A stretch of DNA of 64,000 bases, from assembly GCF_008000995.1 (NCBI RefSeq), contig NZ_CP042828.1:2904882-2968881 (forward strand). Reading direction: 5' to 3'. Origin of the DNA: Ruania zhangjianzhongii. GTDB lineage: Bacteria > Actinomycetota > Actinomycetes > Actinomycetales > Beutenbergiaceae. Below, piece after piece: positions 26,938 through 37,613 of the stretch. Under the pieces are notes generated by a model. It was not told the DNA's origin and made no database searches. It saw nothing but the letters and a program-made list of their open reading frames with translations. Positions within the stretch are counted from its first letter, which is position 1; every line of letters starts with the position of its first letter. The position numbers and the translations under genes were made by a program.

Positions 26938-28359
26938 TCACGCGGCGCGCCGTTCCTCGGCTTCGAGCCGCGCGCGTCGGTTCATCAACAGCGTGGAGAC
27001 GGCGTAGCCCAGGTCGAACGGGCGAGCATCGGTGGCGGTGAGCTGGTCGGTGACGCCGCTCAGCGCCGGCCTCTCGGCCGCTGAGCGGGCCGCGGATGCT
27101 GGCACCGGCTCCACCACTGTGCCATCCGGGCTGTACGTGTGCAGGGTGCCGTCCGGGCCCCGGCGGAGTTCGAAGCCACCTTCGTGGTGCCGACGGTGGT
27201 GCTGACCACACAGCAACGCCATGTTCTGCAGGGTCGTCGGTCCGCCGAGAGCCCAGTGCCGGAGATGGCGAGCGTGCAGGTAGCGGCGCCGACCGCAGCC
27301 CGGAAACACGCAACCTTGGTCACGGTCCCACAGCGCCCGGAACAAGGCGGCGTTCGGGCGCCGATGCCTGCGCCCGAGGTCGATCGTGCGTCCCGACCGC
27401 CCGTTCGCGCTGATCAGGACCTCGCGCCGCGCTCCCGCGGGAGCGTCCTCGTGCAGCTGCAGCACCACCCCGGTGTCACAGGACAGACGTCTCGCAGTCT
27501 CGGGGTGCAGGGCCGGCCCGAGCTCCAGATGTGGCCCCGTGATTCCGCTGCCGGCAGCGTCGGCCAGATCGTTGAGGGTCGCGTGCAGCACGGTCTCGCT
27601 GCGCCGTGAGGCCCGGACACAGTCACCCGGACCCTTCGGAGCGGGCAGCGCCTCGGGTGTGCGGACCGGACCGACGCTACTCTGCTCACAAATGAGCACC
27701 AGAGCGTCCAGCAGTGTGTGCTCGGTGTGGGCGAGATCGTCCGCCAACGAACTCGCCGTAGCGTGGTCCGCCGCCGTCTCCGTGTGCTCCAGATAGTCCT
27801 GGGCCCGGCGCAGTGCCTCCACGATGACCGCACCGTCCTCGGGTGCGCTTCTGATCGAGAGGCACACCGACCCGTCGTCGTCGACCCGATAGCTCAGTCG
27901 GCGGCGACGATGCTGGGCGTTGATCTCTTCCAGCGAAGCCCCGGTACGGATGCCGGCACACAGCCGGTCCAGCTGGACAGCGCTGGCCGCCTTGGCCGCC
28001 TGGACCAGCTCGTCCTCGTTCGCCGCTGTGCCTACCCGCGTGATCGCGCGCACCTTGGAGTAGCTCAGCCGGCCCGCAGCGAACTCCGTGTCGGTCAACG
28101 GCAGCGCGCTCAGGGCGCGCGCGATGCGGACATGCTCGCGTGCGGTCGAGGCAGATATGCCGCAGCGCCACGACAACCAGTGCGCAGACGAGCACATCCC
28201 GGCGTACTGCTGCCACCCCTGCTGGGCATCGAACTCCGCCAGGACATGCAGAAACCGAGCGGTGTGCGCCGCGATCTCGGCAGCCAGCGATCCCAGCTCA
28301 TCGGCAAGCTCGGCTACCGGCCGCGGCGGCTCGGTGGGCGACTCCGTCCACTCATTCAT
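26938..28359 (-). CDS. DUF222 / HNH endonuclease domain protein (13E12 repeat family)
   Basis: A 473-residue member of the actinobacterial DUF222-HNH family, present in many copies in mycobacteria (13E12 repeat) and relatives. The N-terminal DUF222 is seen at HTARFLHVLAEFDAQQGW through LSYSKVRAITRV. The C-terminal HNH nuclease has the HH/N/H residues in CVFPGCGRRRYLHARHLRHW and ALLCGQHHRRHHEGG. The biological role is not settled; suggestions include mobile nuclease or DNA-damage-linked activity. A TCGAAC-N4-GTTCCA site 20 bp upstream suggests LexA control. Clean GC-rich codon use indicates long residence here. Confidence 0.9.
   Translation of the reverse strand: MNEWTESPTEPPRPVAELADELGSLAAEIAAHTARFLHVLAEFDAQQGWQQYAGMCSSAHWLSWRCGISASTAREHVRIARALSALPLTDTEFAAGRLSYSKVRAITRVGTAANEDELVQAAKAASAVQLDRLCAGIRTGASLEEINAQHRRRRLSYRVDDDGSVCLSIRSAPEDGAVIVEALRRAQDYLEHTETAADHATASSLADDLAHTEHTLLDALVLICEQSSVGPVRTPEALPAPKGPGDCVRASRRSETVLHATLNDLADAAGSGITGPHLELGPALHPETARRLSCDTGVVLQLHEDAPAGARREVLISANGRSGRTIDLGRRHRRPNAALFRALWDRDQGCVFPGCGRRRYLHARHLRHWALGGPTTLQNMALLCGQHHRRHHEGGFELRRGPDGTLHTYSPDGTVVEPVPASAARSAAERPALSGVTDQLTATDARPFDLGYAVSTLLMNRRARLEAEERRAA
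27429..27449. repeat. copy 1 of a 21-bp perfect repeat containing the palindrome CGCTCCCGCGGGAGCG
   Basis: Lies inside the HNH gene. The same 21 bases recur in the intergenic region upstream of that gene (28452-28472). The core is a 16-bp perfect palindrome. Confidence 0.6.
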
Positions 28360-28379
28360 CCCTATCCCTCACCCTCTCC

Positions 28380-28395
28380 TCGAACAACTGTTCCA
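28380..28395 (-). promoter_or_regulatory. SOS-box-like LexA site upstream of the HNH gene
   Basis: TCGAACAACTGTTCCA matches the actinobacterial SOS box TCGAAC-N4-GTTCGA except for one base. It ends 20 bp before the HNH ATG and sits next to a TATCCT -10-like hexamer on the minus strand. Mycobacterial 13E12-family genes are known LexA targets, which makes this site more credible. Confidence 0.65.
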
Positions 28396-28451
28396 GGATA
28401 GGGAGCGGGTGTGACACTCTGGTCGGCGGGGCCGCCGTTCGAGCCCGCTGG

Positions 28452-28472
28452 GCGCTCCCGCGGGAGCGTCCT
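28452..28472. repeat. copy 2 of the 21-bp repeat; hairpin between the HNH and rbpA genes
   Basis: Identical to the copy in the HNH gene. Its 16-bp palindrome (28453-28468) could form a hairpin about 105 bp after the rbpA stop, so it may also act as an rbpA terminator, although no T-run follows. The rest of the 215-bp gap shows only the SOS-like box. Confidence 0.5.
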
Positions 28473-28574
28473 GCGGTCCTTCGGTGGTGCTCCACTAGTC
28501 ACGGCAACCGCCACCTGCAAACGGCAGCACCGCCGTCGCCCAGGACTTGCTCTGCGAGTGCAGTGGCGCTGCGG

Positions 28575-28922
28575 TCAGCCGCCGCGGCGGGCGCGCAGCG
28601 CGGCGAGGGCCTCGTCCAGCAGGGCTTCGCCCTCGGCGTCGCTGCGCCGTTCCTTCACGTAGGCCAGATGGGTCTTGTACGGCTCGTTCCGCGGCGCCGA
28701 CGGCGGGTTCTCCCGGTCCTGGCCGGCGGGCAGGCCGCAGCGCGGACAATCCCAGGTCTCCGGCACCGACAGGCCCTGCTCCTCGGCGAAGCTCGGACGG
28801 GTCTCGTGGCCGCCGGCACACCAGTAGGACACCCAGACCCGAGGGGCCGCCTCTCCGCGCTCGGCCTCACCCATCGGCCCCGCACCGACGCGGGATCCTC
28901 GGATCGCACTACCGCCTGCCAT
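28575..28922 (-). CDS. rbpA: RNA polymerase-binding protein RbpA
   Basis: A 115-residue actinobacterial transcription factor that binds RNA polymerase and the principal sigma factor and stabilises the open complex. Hallmarks are the N-terminal GSAIRGSRVGAGPMGEAERGE, the zinc-type Cys pairs in VSYWCAGGHE and WDCPRCGLPAG, the basic-linker region PYKTHLAYVKERRS and the sigma-interacting helix EGEALLDEALAALRARR. CAGGGAG precedes the ATG. Its presence is a strong actinobacterial marker. It is 13 bp after secG. Confidence 0.95.
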   Translation of the reverse strand: MAGGSAIRGSRVGAGPMGEAERGEAAPRVWVSYWCAGGHETRPSFAEEQGLSVPETWDCPRCGLPAGQDRENPPSAPRNEPYKTHLAYVKERRSDAEGEALLDEALAALRARRGG

Positions 28923-28935
28923 GTTGCTCCCTGCT

Positions 28936-29181
28936 TCAGAATGCGAAGCGCTGCACGAGACCGAGCAGCACGATGACGACGCCCCAGACGATGGCCGAAC
29001 CGACCGTGATCCGGTTCAGGTTCCGCTCCGCCACCCCGGAGGAGCCGAGGCTGGAGGACAGGCCGCCACCGAACATGTCGGACAGCCCTCCGCCCTTGCC
29101 CTTGTGCATGAGGATGGTCAACACCAGCATCGCGCTGGTCAGCACCAGCAGGACCTCAAGAACGATGGTCAGGATCGTCAC
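28936..29181 (-). CDS. secG: preprotein translocase subunit SecG
   Basis: An 81-residue inner-membrane subunit of the SecYEG translocon. Two membrane helices (TIVLEVLLVLTSAMLVLTIL and SAIVWGVVIVLLGLVQRF) flank the characteristic MHKGKGGGLSDMFGGG cytoplasmic loop. GTG at 29181 was chosen because GAGGAAG precedes it and the length is typical; a longer frame adds 14 unlikely residues. It lies between tpiA and rbpA. Confidence 0.93.
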   Translation of the reverse strand: MTILTIVLEVLLVLTSAMLVLTILMHKGKGGGLSDMFGGGLSSSLGSSGVAERNLNRITVGSAIVWGVVIVLLGLVQRFAF

Positions 29182-29211
29182 GGTTGCGCGTACTTCCTCA
29201 TCTGGACTGCG

Positions 29212-29232
29212 CGTGCGCGGCATCTGCGCACG
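29212..29232. terminator. hairpin between tpiA and secG
   Basis: Seven-base perfect arms CGTGCGC / GCGCACG with a seven-base loop lie about 35 bp after the tpiA stop. No T-run follows, so it may slow transcription or shape the secG leader instead of terminating. A TAGACT -10-like box (29245-29250, minus) just upstream could give secG its own promoter. Confidence 0.35.
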
Positions 29233-29268
29233 GGGGACGCACAGAGTCTACGCGATATGCGCACCGGG

Positions 29269-30066
29269 TCAGAGCCCCACCTGGTGAGACTGGTACCGGA
29301 CGATCGATGCGAACTCCTCGGCCTGCAGGCTTGCGCCGCCGATCAGACCGCCGTCGATGTCGTGCTGCGCCATCAGCGAGGCGCAGTTGCCCGACTTCAT
29401 CGAGCCGCCGTAGAGCACTCGCACCGCTTCGGCTACCTCGGTGGAGTACAGCTCCGCGAGCCGGGCGCGGATGGCAGCGCACACTTCCTGCGCGTCCTCC
29501 GGGGTCGCCACCTCACCAGTGCCGATCGCCCAGACCGGTTCGTAGGCGATCACAGTACGGGCAGCGTCCTCGGCGGAGATGCCGTCGTACGCGCCGTCGA
29601 CCTGGGCGAGGGTGTAGGCGACCTGCTCCCCCGCCTGACGCACCTCGAGCCCCTCACCCACGCACACGATCGGGGTGAGCGTGGCGGCCAGGGCCGCCTT
29701 GGCCTTCGCGCCGACCAGCGTGTCGTCCTCACCGTGGTACTGACGTCGCTCGGAATGGCCCACGACGACGTAGCTCACGCCGAGCTTGGCCAGCATCGTC
29801 GCGGAGATCTCACCGGTGTAGGCGCCCTTCTCCTGCGCGGAGACGTCCTGCGCGCCGTAGCCGATCTCGAGCTTGTCGGCGTCCACCAGGGTCTGCACCG
29901 AGCGAAGGTCGGTGAACGGTGGGCAGACCACCACCTCGACCGAGGAGTAGTCGTGCTTGGCGTCCTTGAGGGTCCAGGCCAGCTTCTGCACCAGGTGGGT
30001 CGCCTCGTGGTGGTCGAGGTTCATCTTCCAGTTCCCCGCCATCAGCGGGGTGCGGGTGGTTGCCAT
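29269..30066 (-). CDS. tpiA: triosephosphate isomerase
   Basis: A 265-residue TIM-barrel enzyme interconverting dihydroxyacetone phosphate and glyceraldehyde-3-phosphate. Catalytic residues are visible: Lys14 in GNWKMN, His in [11 protein letters not shown] and Glu in [12 protein letters not shown], followed by the phosphate-binding [11 protein letters not shown] and [10 protein letters not shown]. It follows pgk by 29 bp and is part of the gap-pgk-tpiA run. Confidence 0.96.
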   Translation of the reverse strand: MATTRTPLMAGNWKMNLDHHEATHLVQKLAWTLKDAKHDYSSVEVVVCPPFTDLRSVQTLVDADKLEIGYGAQDVSAQEKGAYTGEISATMLAKLGVSYVVVGHSERRQYHGEDDTLVGAKAKAALAATLTPIVCVGEGLEVRQAGEQVAYTLAQVDGAYDGISAEDAARTVIAYEPVWAIGTGEVATPEDAQEVCAAIRARLAELYSTEVAEAVRVLYGGSMKSGNCASLMAQHDIDGGLIGGASLQAEEFASIVRYQSHQVGL

Positions 30067-30095
30067 CGATCGTTGCCTTTCCGGGCCGTGGGTCG

Positions 30096-31292
30096 TCAGT
30101 TCAGAACGTCGATACCGGGCAGGGTCTTGCCCTCGAGGAACTCCAGAGAGGCACCGCCGCCGGTGGAGATGTGGCTGAAACCGCCCTCGTCGAAGCCGAG
30201 GGTGCGCACCGCCGCAGCCGAGTCGCCGCCGCCGACGATGGTGAAGGCACCCTCAGCGGTCGCGTCGACCATCGCCTCGGCGACCGCCTTGGTGCCGTCA
30301 GCGAAGGCGTCGAACTCGAACACGCCCATCGGGCCGTTCCAGACGACGGTTTTCGCCTCGCGGATCGCCGCACCGAACGCGGCACCCGAGTCCGGACCGA
30401 TGTCCAGACCGATCTGGTCGGCGGGCATATCGGCTGCGGGCACCACGGTGGCCGGCGAGTCGGCCTTGAACTCCGGGGCCACCACGATGTCGGTGGGCAA
30501 GAGGATCTCCACACCACGGTCAGCCGCGGTGTCCAGGTAACCCTTCACCACCTCGATCTGGTCCTCCTCGAGCAGCGAGCTGCCGACCCGGTAGCCCTGC
30601 GCGGCGAGGAAGGTGAACACCATTCCGCCACCGATCAGCAGCCGGTCGGCCTTGGTGAGCAGGTTGGCGATCACTCCGAGCTTGTCGGAGACCTTCGAGC
30701 CGCCGAGCACCACCACGTATGGGCGACCGGGGTCGACGGTCGCACGGCGCAGGGCTTCGACCTCGGTCTGCACCAGCGAGCCGACGGCGCTCGGCAGCTC
30801 CTTGGCGATGTCGTAGACGCTGGCCTGCTTGCGGTGCACCACACCGAACCCGTCGGAGACGAACACCTCAGCCAGGCCCGCCAGGTCCTTGGCCAGCTCG
30901 GCCCGCTCGGCATCGTTCTTGGACGTCTCGCGCGCATCGAAGCGGATGTTCTCCAGCAGCAGGACCTGCCCCTCGGCCAGCTCTGCGGCGGCCGCCTTGG
31001 CCCCCTCGCCGACGGTGTCCGGAGCCAACGTCACCGGCGCCTCGAGCAGCTCGCCGAGCCGGCTGGCCACCGGGCCCAGGGAGAAGGCCGGGTCCACAGC
31101 ACCCTTCGGCCGGCCCAGGTGCGCGGTGACGATGACCTTGGCACCGGCGTCGACCAGCCGGCGCAGCGTGGGCAGTGCGGCGCGGATCCGCCCGTCGTCG
31201 GTGATCGTGCTGCCGTCCAGCGGGACGTTGAAATCAGACCGGACCAGGACCCGCTTGCCGCGCAGGTCGCCGAGATCGTCGATGGTCAACAT
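30096..31292 (-). CDS. pgk: phosphoglycerate kinase
   Basis: A 398-residue glycolytic kinase (1,3-bisphosphoglycerate + ADP to 3-phosphoglycerate + ATP). Markers are [45 protein letters not shown] and [15 protein letters not shown] at 31292 (MLTIDDLG) was preferred to an in-frame TTG six bases earlier because AAGGGAAAG is at a suitable distance. About 120 bp with a strong hairpin separate it from gap. Confidence 0.95.
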   Translation of the reverse strand: MLTIDDLGDLRGKRVLVRSDFNVPLDGSTITDDGRIRAALPTLRRLVDAGAKVIVTAHLGRPKGAVDPAFSLGPVASRLGELLEAPVTLAPDTVGEGAKAAAAELAEGQVLLLENIRFDARETSKNDAERAELAKDLAGLAEVFVSDGFGVVHRKQASVYDIAKELPSAVGSLVQTEVEALRRATVDPGRPYVVVLGGSKVSDKLGVIANLLTKADRLLIGGGMVFTFLAAQGYRVGSSLLEEDQIEVVKGYLDTAADRGVEILLPTDIVVAPEFKADSPATVVPAADMPADQIGLDIGPDSGAAFGAAIREAKTVVWNGPMGVFEFDAFADGTKAVAEAMVDATAEGAFTIVGGGDSAAAVRTLGFDEGGFSHISTGGGASLEFLEGKTLPGIDVLN

Positions 31293-31362
31293 ATGCAAGT
31301 CTTTCCCTTGTTCTGATGGTCGCTCAGGTGCCGCGGGGGCTGGTCCTCAGGTGCGGACATGA

Positions 31363-31396
31363 CTCGCGCCCGTGCGCACTGGCACACGGGCGCGAG
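31363..31396. terminator. strong hairpin between gap and pgk
   Basis: A perfect 12-bp stem (CTCGCGCCCGTG / CACGGGCGCGAG) with a 10-base loop, 17 bp after the gap stop and about 70 bp before pgk. There is no T-run. It could be an attenuator, processing site or stabiliser that makes gap more abundant than pgk-tpiA. Confidence 0.5.
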
Positions 31397-31413
31397 CTGG
31401 CAGCAGCGATAGT

Positions 31414-32439
<1,026 letters not shown>

Positions 32440-32556
32440 TCACTGCGCGCATAGCGTCTGGGTTCAGGTTGCGCCGGTGGCGCGTATCCCACGGGATCCG
32501 GGGGTTCGATGACACCGGCCGCCGGGTTCTCGGCGTGGGTGTTCACCGCAGGTTCT

Positions 32557-32585
32557 ACGGTACACCCGGCGGGCACCACGGTCAG
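32557..32585 (-). promoter_or_regulatory. candidate promoter of gap
   Basis: On the minus strand, CTGACC, a 17-base spacer and TACCGT. It predicts a leader of about 125 bases before the gap GTG; the leader also contains a short GCGCGC hairpin near the Shine-Dalgarno sequence. Strength is uncertain. Confidence 0.35.
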
Positions 32586-32613
32586 TTCAGGAGCAAGTCA
32601 AGAGTGAGCGTGA

Positions 32614-33615
32614 TCACATGTCGAGCATGTCCTGGGTGAGGTTGCTCTCCGTGTCCGGGACGCCGAGCTCGTGGGCGCGCTTGTCCGCCATCGCCAGCAG
32701 ACGCCGGATCCGCCCGGCGATCGCATCTTTGGTCAGCTGCGGTTCGGACAGCTGGCCGAGCTCCTCCAGACTGGCCTGCTTGTTCTCCAGCCGCAGCCGG
32801 CCAGCTTGTTGCAGGTGATCCGGGACGTCCTCACCGAGCAGCTCGAAGGCGCGCTCCACTCGGGCACCTGCGGCTACGGCCGCCTGTGCGGAGCGGCGCA
32901 GATTGGCGTCGTCGAAGTTCGCCAGCCGGTTCGCGGTCCCGCGCACCTCGCGCCGGATCCGCCGCTCCTCCCAGGCGATCACCGCGTCGTGCGCACCCAT
33001 CCGGGTGAGCAGGGCGCTGATCGCGTCTCCGTCGCGGATCACCACCCGGTCCACACCGCGCACCTCGCGGGCTTTGGCGGGAACGTCGAGCCGGCGGGCC
33101 GCGCCGACCAGGGCGAGTGCCGCCTCCGGTCCTGGGCAGGTCACTTCAAGAGCGGAGGACCGGCCCGGTTCGGTCAGCGACCCGCGGGAGAGGAACGCCC
33201 CCCGCCAGGCGGCGACGGCGTCCCCGGTGCTGGCGTTCACCACATGCGGGGGCAGCCCGCGCACCGGGCGACCGCGAGAGTCGAGCAGACCGGTCTGCCG
33301 CGCCAGCGCCTCTCCCCCGGTGACCACCCGGACCACGTACCGGTTGCCCCGGCGCAGTGCACCCCCGGAGACCACGATCACCTCGCTGGTGTGGCCGTAC
33401 ACCTCGTGGATCGCCTGGCGCAGCCGGCGTGCGGCCACCCCGGTATCCAGCTCGGCCTCCACGACGATCCGCCCGGAGATGATGTGCAGGCCCCCGGCGA
33501 ACCGCAGCGTGGCGGCGACCTCGGCCTTGCGGGCGGACATCTTGTCCACCCGCAGTCGGGCCAGCTCGTCCTTCACGTCGGCGGTCAATGACATGAGCGC
33601 CATCCTGCCATTCAT
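32614..33615 (-). CDS. whiA: DNA-binding protein WhiA
   Basis: A protein of about 333 residues, homologous to Streptomyces sporulation regulator WhiA, which acts with WhiB on division genes and is conserved in Gram-positive bacteria. The N-terminal LAGLIDADG-like part ([42 protein letters not shown]) is followed by a C-terminal helix-turn-helix ([30 protein letters not shown]). ATG at 33615 overlaps the yvcK stop (ATGA) and has GGAGAGAGG upstream. ATGs at 33603 and 33594 are alternatives. It is co-transcribed with rapZ and yvcK. Confidence 0.94.
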   Translation of the reverse strand: MNGRMALMSLTADVKDELARLRVDKMSARKAEVAATLRFAGGLHIISGRIVVEAELDTGVAARRLRQAIHEVYGHTSEVIVVSGGALRRGNRYVVRVVTGGEALARQTGLLDSRGRPVRGLPPHVVNASTGDAVAAWRGAFLSRGSLTEPGRSSALEVTCPGPEAALALVGAARRLDVPAKAREVRGVDRVVIRDGDAISALLTRMGAHDAVIAWEERRIRREVRGTANRLANFDDANLRRSAQAAVAAGARVERAFELLGEDVPDHLQQAGRLRLENKQASLEELGQLSEPQLTKDAIAGRIRRLLAMADKRAHELGVPDTESNLTQDMLDM

Positions 33616-34619
33616 CCTGACCTCTCTCCGACGTCGCCCAAGAAGCGTTCGAACGCATCCGAGTAGGCGGCAGCCAACCGCAGCATGTCGTGCTGCGGCC
33701 TGCCGTCGCCCTCGCTGACCTGACGTAAGAGTAACCGGGCACCGAGGGCCCGTGCGCTTTGGGTCAGGTCGTCCAGGTCCTCCACCGAGGATGGATCGGC
33801 GACCACCACGTCCAAGCGCAGGTCCGGTGCATACTCGGTGAGCGAGCGCACGTGGTCGGCGGCGCTGTAGCCGGTGGTCTCCCCGTCCTGCGCCGACAGG
33901 TTCAAGGTGAGTGCCCGGCGCGCCCGGGTCTCGTTCAGGGCGGTGGCGATCTCGGGGACCAGCAGGTGCGGCATCACCGAGGTGAACCAGGAGCCGGGGC
34001 CGAGGATCACCCAGTCGGCGGCCCGGATCGCCTCGACCGCCTCGGCACACGCCGGCGGTTCGGACGGGATCAGCCGAACCCGCTCCACCCGGCCGGAGGT
34101 GACCGCCAGCCGGCTCTGGCCACGCACCAGAGAGCGGGTCGCACCGGGCCCCTCCCCCAGGGCGACGTCCGCCTCGATGTCCAGCGGCACCGAGGCCATC
34201 GGTAGCACCCGGCCCTTCGCGCCGAGCAGCTGCCCGATCAGGTCCAGCCCGGCCACCGGGTCCTCGAGCAGCTCCCAGACGGTGGCGATCAGCAGGTTGC
34301 CCAGCGCGTGTCCGTCCAGCGGCCCCGGTGAGCTGAATCGGTGCTGCAGCACGTCCCGCCACACGTGCCCCCAGTCCGAGGAGTCGCACAGCGCGGACAG
34401 AGCCATCCGCAGGTCCCCCGGCGGCAGCACGCCCAGCTCTTGGCGCAGCCGCCCGGAGGAGCCGCCGTCGTCGGCCACGGTCACCACTGCGGTGACCTGG
34501 GTGGTCACGTGCCGGAGCGCCCCGAGGGTGGCGGACAGCCCGTGGCCACCACCGAGGGCGACGGCGCGCAGCTGATCCTCACGCCGGTAGGCGCGTACCG
34601 GGGGCATGCCGATCCTCAT
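33612..34619 (-). CDS. yvcK: gluconeogenesis factor YvcK/GlmR (CofD-like)
   Basis: A 335-residue CofD-like protein that binds UDP-GlcNAc in other bacteria and links carbon state to cell-wall synthesis. The glycine start [16 protein letters not shown] (about 20-35), [20 protein letters not shown] and [20 protein letters not shown] are all typical. It is chained by ATGA overlaps to rapZ upstream and whiA downstream, the conserved Gram-positive trio. Confidence 0.93.
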   Translation of the reverse strand: MRIGMPPVRAYRREDQLRAVALGGGHGLSATLGALRHVTTQVTAVVTVADDGGSSGRLRQELGVLPPGDLRMALSALCDSSDWGHVWRDVLQHRFSSPGPLDGHALGNLLIATVWELLEDPVAGLDLIGQLLGAKGRVLPMASVPLDIEADVALGEGPGATRSLVRGQSRLAVTSGRVERVRLIPSEPPACAEAVEAIRAADWVILGPGSWFTSVMPHLLVPEIATALNETRARRALTLNLSAQDGETTGYSAADHVRSLTEYAPDLRLDVVVADPSSVEDLDDLTQSARALGARLLLRQVSEGDGRPQHDMLRLAAAYSDAFERFLGDVGERSG

Positions 34620-35563
34620 TCGCGCCCCAGGTCCCGGTGCACCGTGCGCACTGTTCGTCCCTGCGCCCGCAGGCGGCTGGCGATCGCCTCGGAGATCGCC
34701 ACCGACCGGTGTTTGCCGCCGGTGCAGCCGACGGCGATCGTCACGTACGGTTTCTGCTCCTCCAGATAGCCGTCCAGCACCGGGTTGATCGCGGCGACGT
34801 ACCGGTCGACGAAGTCATCGGCACCCTGGAGGCCGAGCACGTAGTCCCGCACCGGTTCGTCCTTCCCGGTCAGGTGCCGCAGCTCGGTCACCCAGTACGG
34901 GTTCTTCAGGAACCGCACGTCCACCACATGGTCGGCGTCCAGCGGCAGTCCGTACTTGAAACCGAACGAGACCGTCGTGACCCGCAGCTTGGTCTCGGTC
35001 TCGGTAGCCACCACGTCCCGGACGGCGCGAGCCAGGTCGTGCACGGACAGCTCACTGGTATCGATGGTCACGTCGGCACGTGAGCGCAGGTGCGCAAGCA
35101 GGCGTCGCTCCTCGGCAATCCCGTCGAGCATGCGACCATCCCCCTGCAGCGGGTGCGGACGCCGCACCTGCTCGAACCGGCGCACCAGCGCCTCGTCCGA
35201 GGCGTCCAGGAACACGATCCGGTAGTCCAGGCGGGCGCTGCGCAGATCGGCGAGCACCTGCACCAGGTCGGCGAAGAACTCCCGGGACCGCACATCCACC
35301 ACAGCGGCCAGCCGCCGCACACCACCGTCGGTCTGGGTCATCATCCCAGCCAGTGCGAGCAACATCCGCGGTGGCAGATTGTCCACCACGTACCACTCCA
35401 GGTCCTCCAGCACGGCCGCGGTGCGGGTCCGGCCCGCCCCGGACATCCCGGTGATGATGAGCACCTCGGGGCGGTCGTCCTCCGGCGGCGGGGCGGTCTC
35501 GTCGAGCAGTGGGATCCCCTGCGGAACGGTCGGTGGCGGCTCGGGCCGGCTCGGGTCGCTCAT
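34616..35563 (-). CDS. rapZ: RNase adapter / nucleotide-binding protein RapZ (YvcJ)
   Basis: A 315-residue P-loop protein of the RapZ/YvcJ family. The Walker A region is ITGMSGAGRT (about 37-46), with Arg where many P-loops have Lys, a known variant in this family. The middle has FLDASDEALVRRFEQVRRPHPL, and the C-terminal domain carries SFGFKYGLPLDADHVVDVRFLKNPYW and VAIGCTGG-like VAVGCTGGKHRSV. In enterics RapZ controls GlmS mRNA; in Gram-positives the role is less clear. The ATG is four bases after uvrC. Confidence 0.93.
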   Translation of the reverse strand: MSDPSRPEPPPTVPQGIPLLDETAPPPEDDRPEVLIITGMSGAGRTRTAAVLEDLEWYVVDNLPPRMLLALAGMMTQTDGGVRRLAAVVDVRSREFFADLVQVLADLRSARLDYRIVFLDASDEALVRRFEQVRRPHPLQGDGRMLDGIAEERRLLAHLRSRADVTIDTSELSVHDLARAVRDVVATETETKLRVTTVSFGFKYGLPLDADHVVDVRFLKNPYWVTELRHLTGKDEPVRDYVLGLQGADDFVDRYVAAINPVLDGYLEEQKPYVTIAVGCTGGKHRSVAISEAIASRLRAQGRTVRTVHRDLGRE

Positions 35564-35567
35564 GGGT

Positions 35568-37580
35568 TCAGGATGGCACGTCGGATGCATCCCGCGCGCT
35601 GGATGCACTCGATTCTCCGGCACCGGAACTAGCGCGCAGCGCGGCGGAGATCGTGGCGGCCAGGGCCGGGCCGATCCCGGGCACCGTGGCGATGTCGGCC
35701 ACCTCCGCCTCGGTGAGCGAGCGCACCGAGCCGAACTGCCGCAGCAGCGCAGCCTGGCGCTTCGGCCCGAGGCCGGGCACGGCATCCAGGGACGAGCGGG
35801 TCATCCCCTTGCCACGGCGCTTGCGGTGATGGGTGATGGCGAACCGGTGCGCCTCGTCCCGCAGCCGCTGCAGCAGGAACAGCCCGTCGCTGGTACGCGG
35901 CAGCACCACTGGGAAATCCTCCCCGGGCAGCCATACCTCCTCGAGCCGCTTGGCCAGGCCGACCACTGCCACGTCGGTGATGCCCAGCTCGCCCAGCGCC
36001 AGGTGAGCCGCTGCGACCTGGGGAGCTCCGCCGTCGACCACCACCAGCTGCGGCGGATACGCGAACCGGCGCTTCTCCGCGACGGCGGTCCTCAGCTCGC
36101 CGCCGGCCACCTGCTCCCCGTCCTCGGCAGCGTCCACCTCACCACTGGCCACCCCTTGCTGCTCGGCCAGGTAGCGCCGGAACCGGCGGGTGAGCACCTC
36201 GTTCATCGCCTCGGTGTCGTCCCGCGCGCCGGTCCCGTCCGGCCCGCGGACCACGAAGTGCCGGTACTCGCTCTTGCGGGGCAGCCCGTCCTCGAACACC
36301 ACCATCGAGCCGACCTGCTCCGAGCCCTGAGTGTGCGAGATGTCGTAGCACTCGATCCGCAGCGGGGACTCGGCCAGGCCCAGGTACTCGGTCAGCTCGG
36401 CGAGCGCCTGGGACCGGGCGGTCAGGTCACCGGCCCGCCGGGTCTTGTGCAGCGCGAGCGCGTGCACGGCGTTCTGCCGCACCGTCTGGGCCAGGGCACG
36501 CTTGTCCCCGCGCTGGGCCACGTGGATCCGCACCCCGGCACCGCGGATGCCCCGCAGCCAGGCGGTCACCTGCTCGAGGTTCGCCGGCAGCACCGGCACC
36601 ACGATTTCCCGGGGCACCGAATGCGCGGCCTCCTCCCCGTCGGTCAGATCGCCGTAGACCTGCTCCAGCAGCCGCTCCACCAGCTCGGCCTCGGTGACGT
36701 CCTCGACTCGCTCGGTCACCCAGCCGCGCTGTCCGCGGATGCGCCCGTCCCGCACGTGGAACACCTGCATCGAGGCTTCGAGCTCGTCGGCAGCCATCGC
36801 GAACACATCCGCGTTCGTGCCGTCCGGAAGCACCACCGCGTTCTTCTCCACCACTTTGGTCAGTGCCGCCAGGTCGTCGCGCAACCGCGCCGCCCGTTCG
36901 AAGTCCAGCTCGGCGGAGGCCTGCTTCATCTCCTGCTCCAGCCGGCGCACGTACGGCCCGGTCTGACCGGCCATGAAGTCGCAGAACTCCTCGGCGAGGT
37001 CCCGGTGGTCGGGGATACTGATTCGTTCCACGCACGGCGCCGCACACTTGTCGATGTAGCCGAGCAGACAGGGTCGCCCGGTCTGCTGAGCACGCTTGTA
37101 CACCCCCTGGGAGCAGGACCGGATCGGGAACACCCGGAGCAGCAGGTCGACCGTCTCCCGGATCGCCCACGCGTGCGAGTACGGCCCGAAGTAGCGGTTG
37201 CCCTTGCGCTTGGCGCCGCGGGTGACCAGCACCCGCGGCACGTCCTCGCTCATCGTCACCGCCAGGTACGGGTAGGACTTGTCGTCGCGGTATTTGACGT
37301 TGAACCGGGGGTCGTACTGCTTGATCCAGGAGTACTCCAGGGCGAGGGACTCCACCTCGGTGCCCACGACGGTCCACTCCACGCTCGCCGCGGTGGTGAC
37401 CATCTGCTGCGTGCGCGGGTGCAGTCCGGACACGTTCTGGAAGTAGTTGCTCAGCCGGGCGCGCAGGTTCTTCGCCTTGCCCACGTAGATCACCCGCCGG
37501 TGGCTGTCCCGGAACCGGTACACCCCGGGATCTGTGGGGATCTCCCCCGGGCGGGGACGGTAGGTGGAGGGGTCGGCCAT
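35568..37580 (-). CDS. uvrC: excinuclease ABC subunit C
   Basis: A 670-residue nuclease making both cuts in nucleotide excision repair. The N-terminal GIY-YIG domain ([21 protein letters not shown]), a UVR helix pair near 205-240 ([20 protein letters not shown]), the RNase-H-like endonuclease ([24 protein letters not shown]) and C-terminal helix-hairpin-helix ([19 protein letters not shown] and [12 protein letters not shown]) are in the usual order. ATG at 37580 has GGAGGGC; an upstream extension would cross the divergent promoter. It starts the uvrC-rapZ-yvcK-whiA operon. Confidence 0.95.
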   Translation of the reverse strand: MADPSTYRPRPGEIPTDPGVYRFRDSHRRVIYVGKAKNLRARLSNYFQNVSGLHPRTQQMVTTAASVEWTVVGTEVESLALEYSWIKQYDPRFNVKYRDDKSYPYLAVTMSEDVPRVLVTRGAKRKGNRYFGPYSHAWAIRETVDLLLRVFPIRSCSQGVYKRAQQTGRPCLLGYIDKCAAPCVERISIPDHRDLAEEFCDFMAGQTGPYVRRLEQEMKQASAELDFERAARLRDDLAALTKVVEKNAVVLPDGTNADVFAMAADELEASMQVFHVRDGRIRGQRGWVTERVEDVTEAELVERLLEQVYGDLTDGEEAAHSVPREIVVPVLPANLEQVTAWLRGIRGAGVRIHVAQRGDKRALAQTVRQNAVHALALHKTRRAGDLTARSQALAELTEYLGLAESPLRIECYDISHTQGSEQVGSMVVFEDGLPRKSEYRHFVVRGPDGTGARDDTEAMNEVLTRRFRRYLAEQQGVASGEVDAAEDGEQVAGGELRTAVAEKRRFAYPPQLVVVDGGAPQVAAAHLALGELGITDVAVVGLAKRLEEVWLPGEDFPVVLPRTSDGLFLLQRLRDEAHRFAITHHRKRRGKGMTRSSLDAVPGLGPKRQAALLRQFGSVRSLTEAEVADIATVPGIGPALAATISAALRASSGAGESSASSARDASDVPS

Positions 37581-37601
37581 GCCCTCCAGAGTAGTTCGCG
37601 C

Positions 37602-37607
37602 TAGCGT
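37602..37607 (+). promoter_or_regulatory. -10 element of a leaderless promoter for the OsmC-like gene
   Basis: TAGCGT, six bases, then ATG. Two in-frame GTG codons just before the ATG lie within the promoter spacing, so the ATG at 37614 is taken as the start. It lies about 30 bp from the divergent uvrC start. Confidence 0.5.
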
Positions 37608-37613
37608 GTGGTG

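Noticed and set aside
26938-28359. DUF222/HNH gene as evidence of a mobile element
   Set aside because: No terminal repeats, target duplication or change in base composition are visible; the family is commonly chromosomal in actinobacteria.
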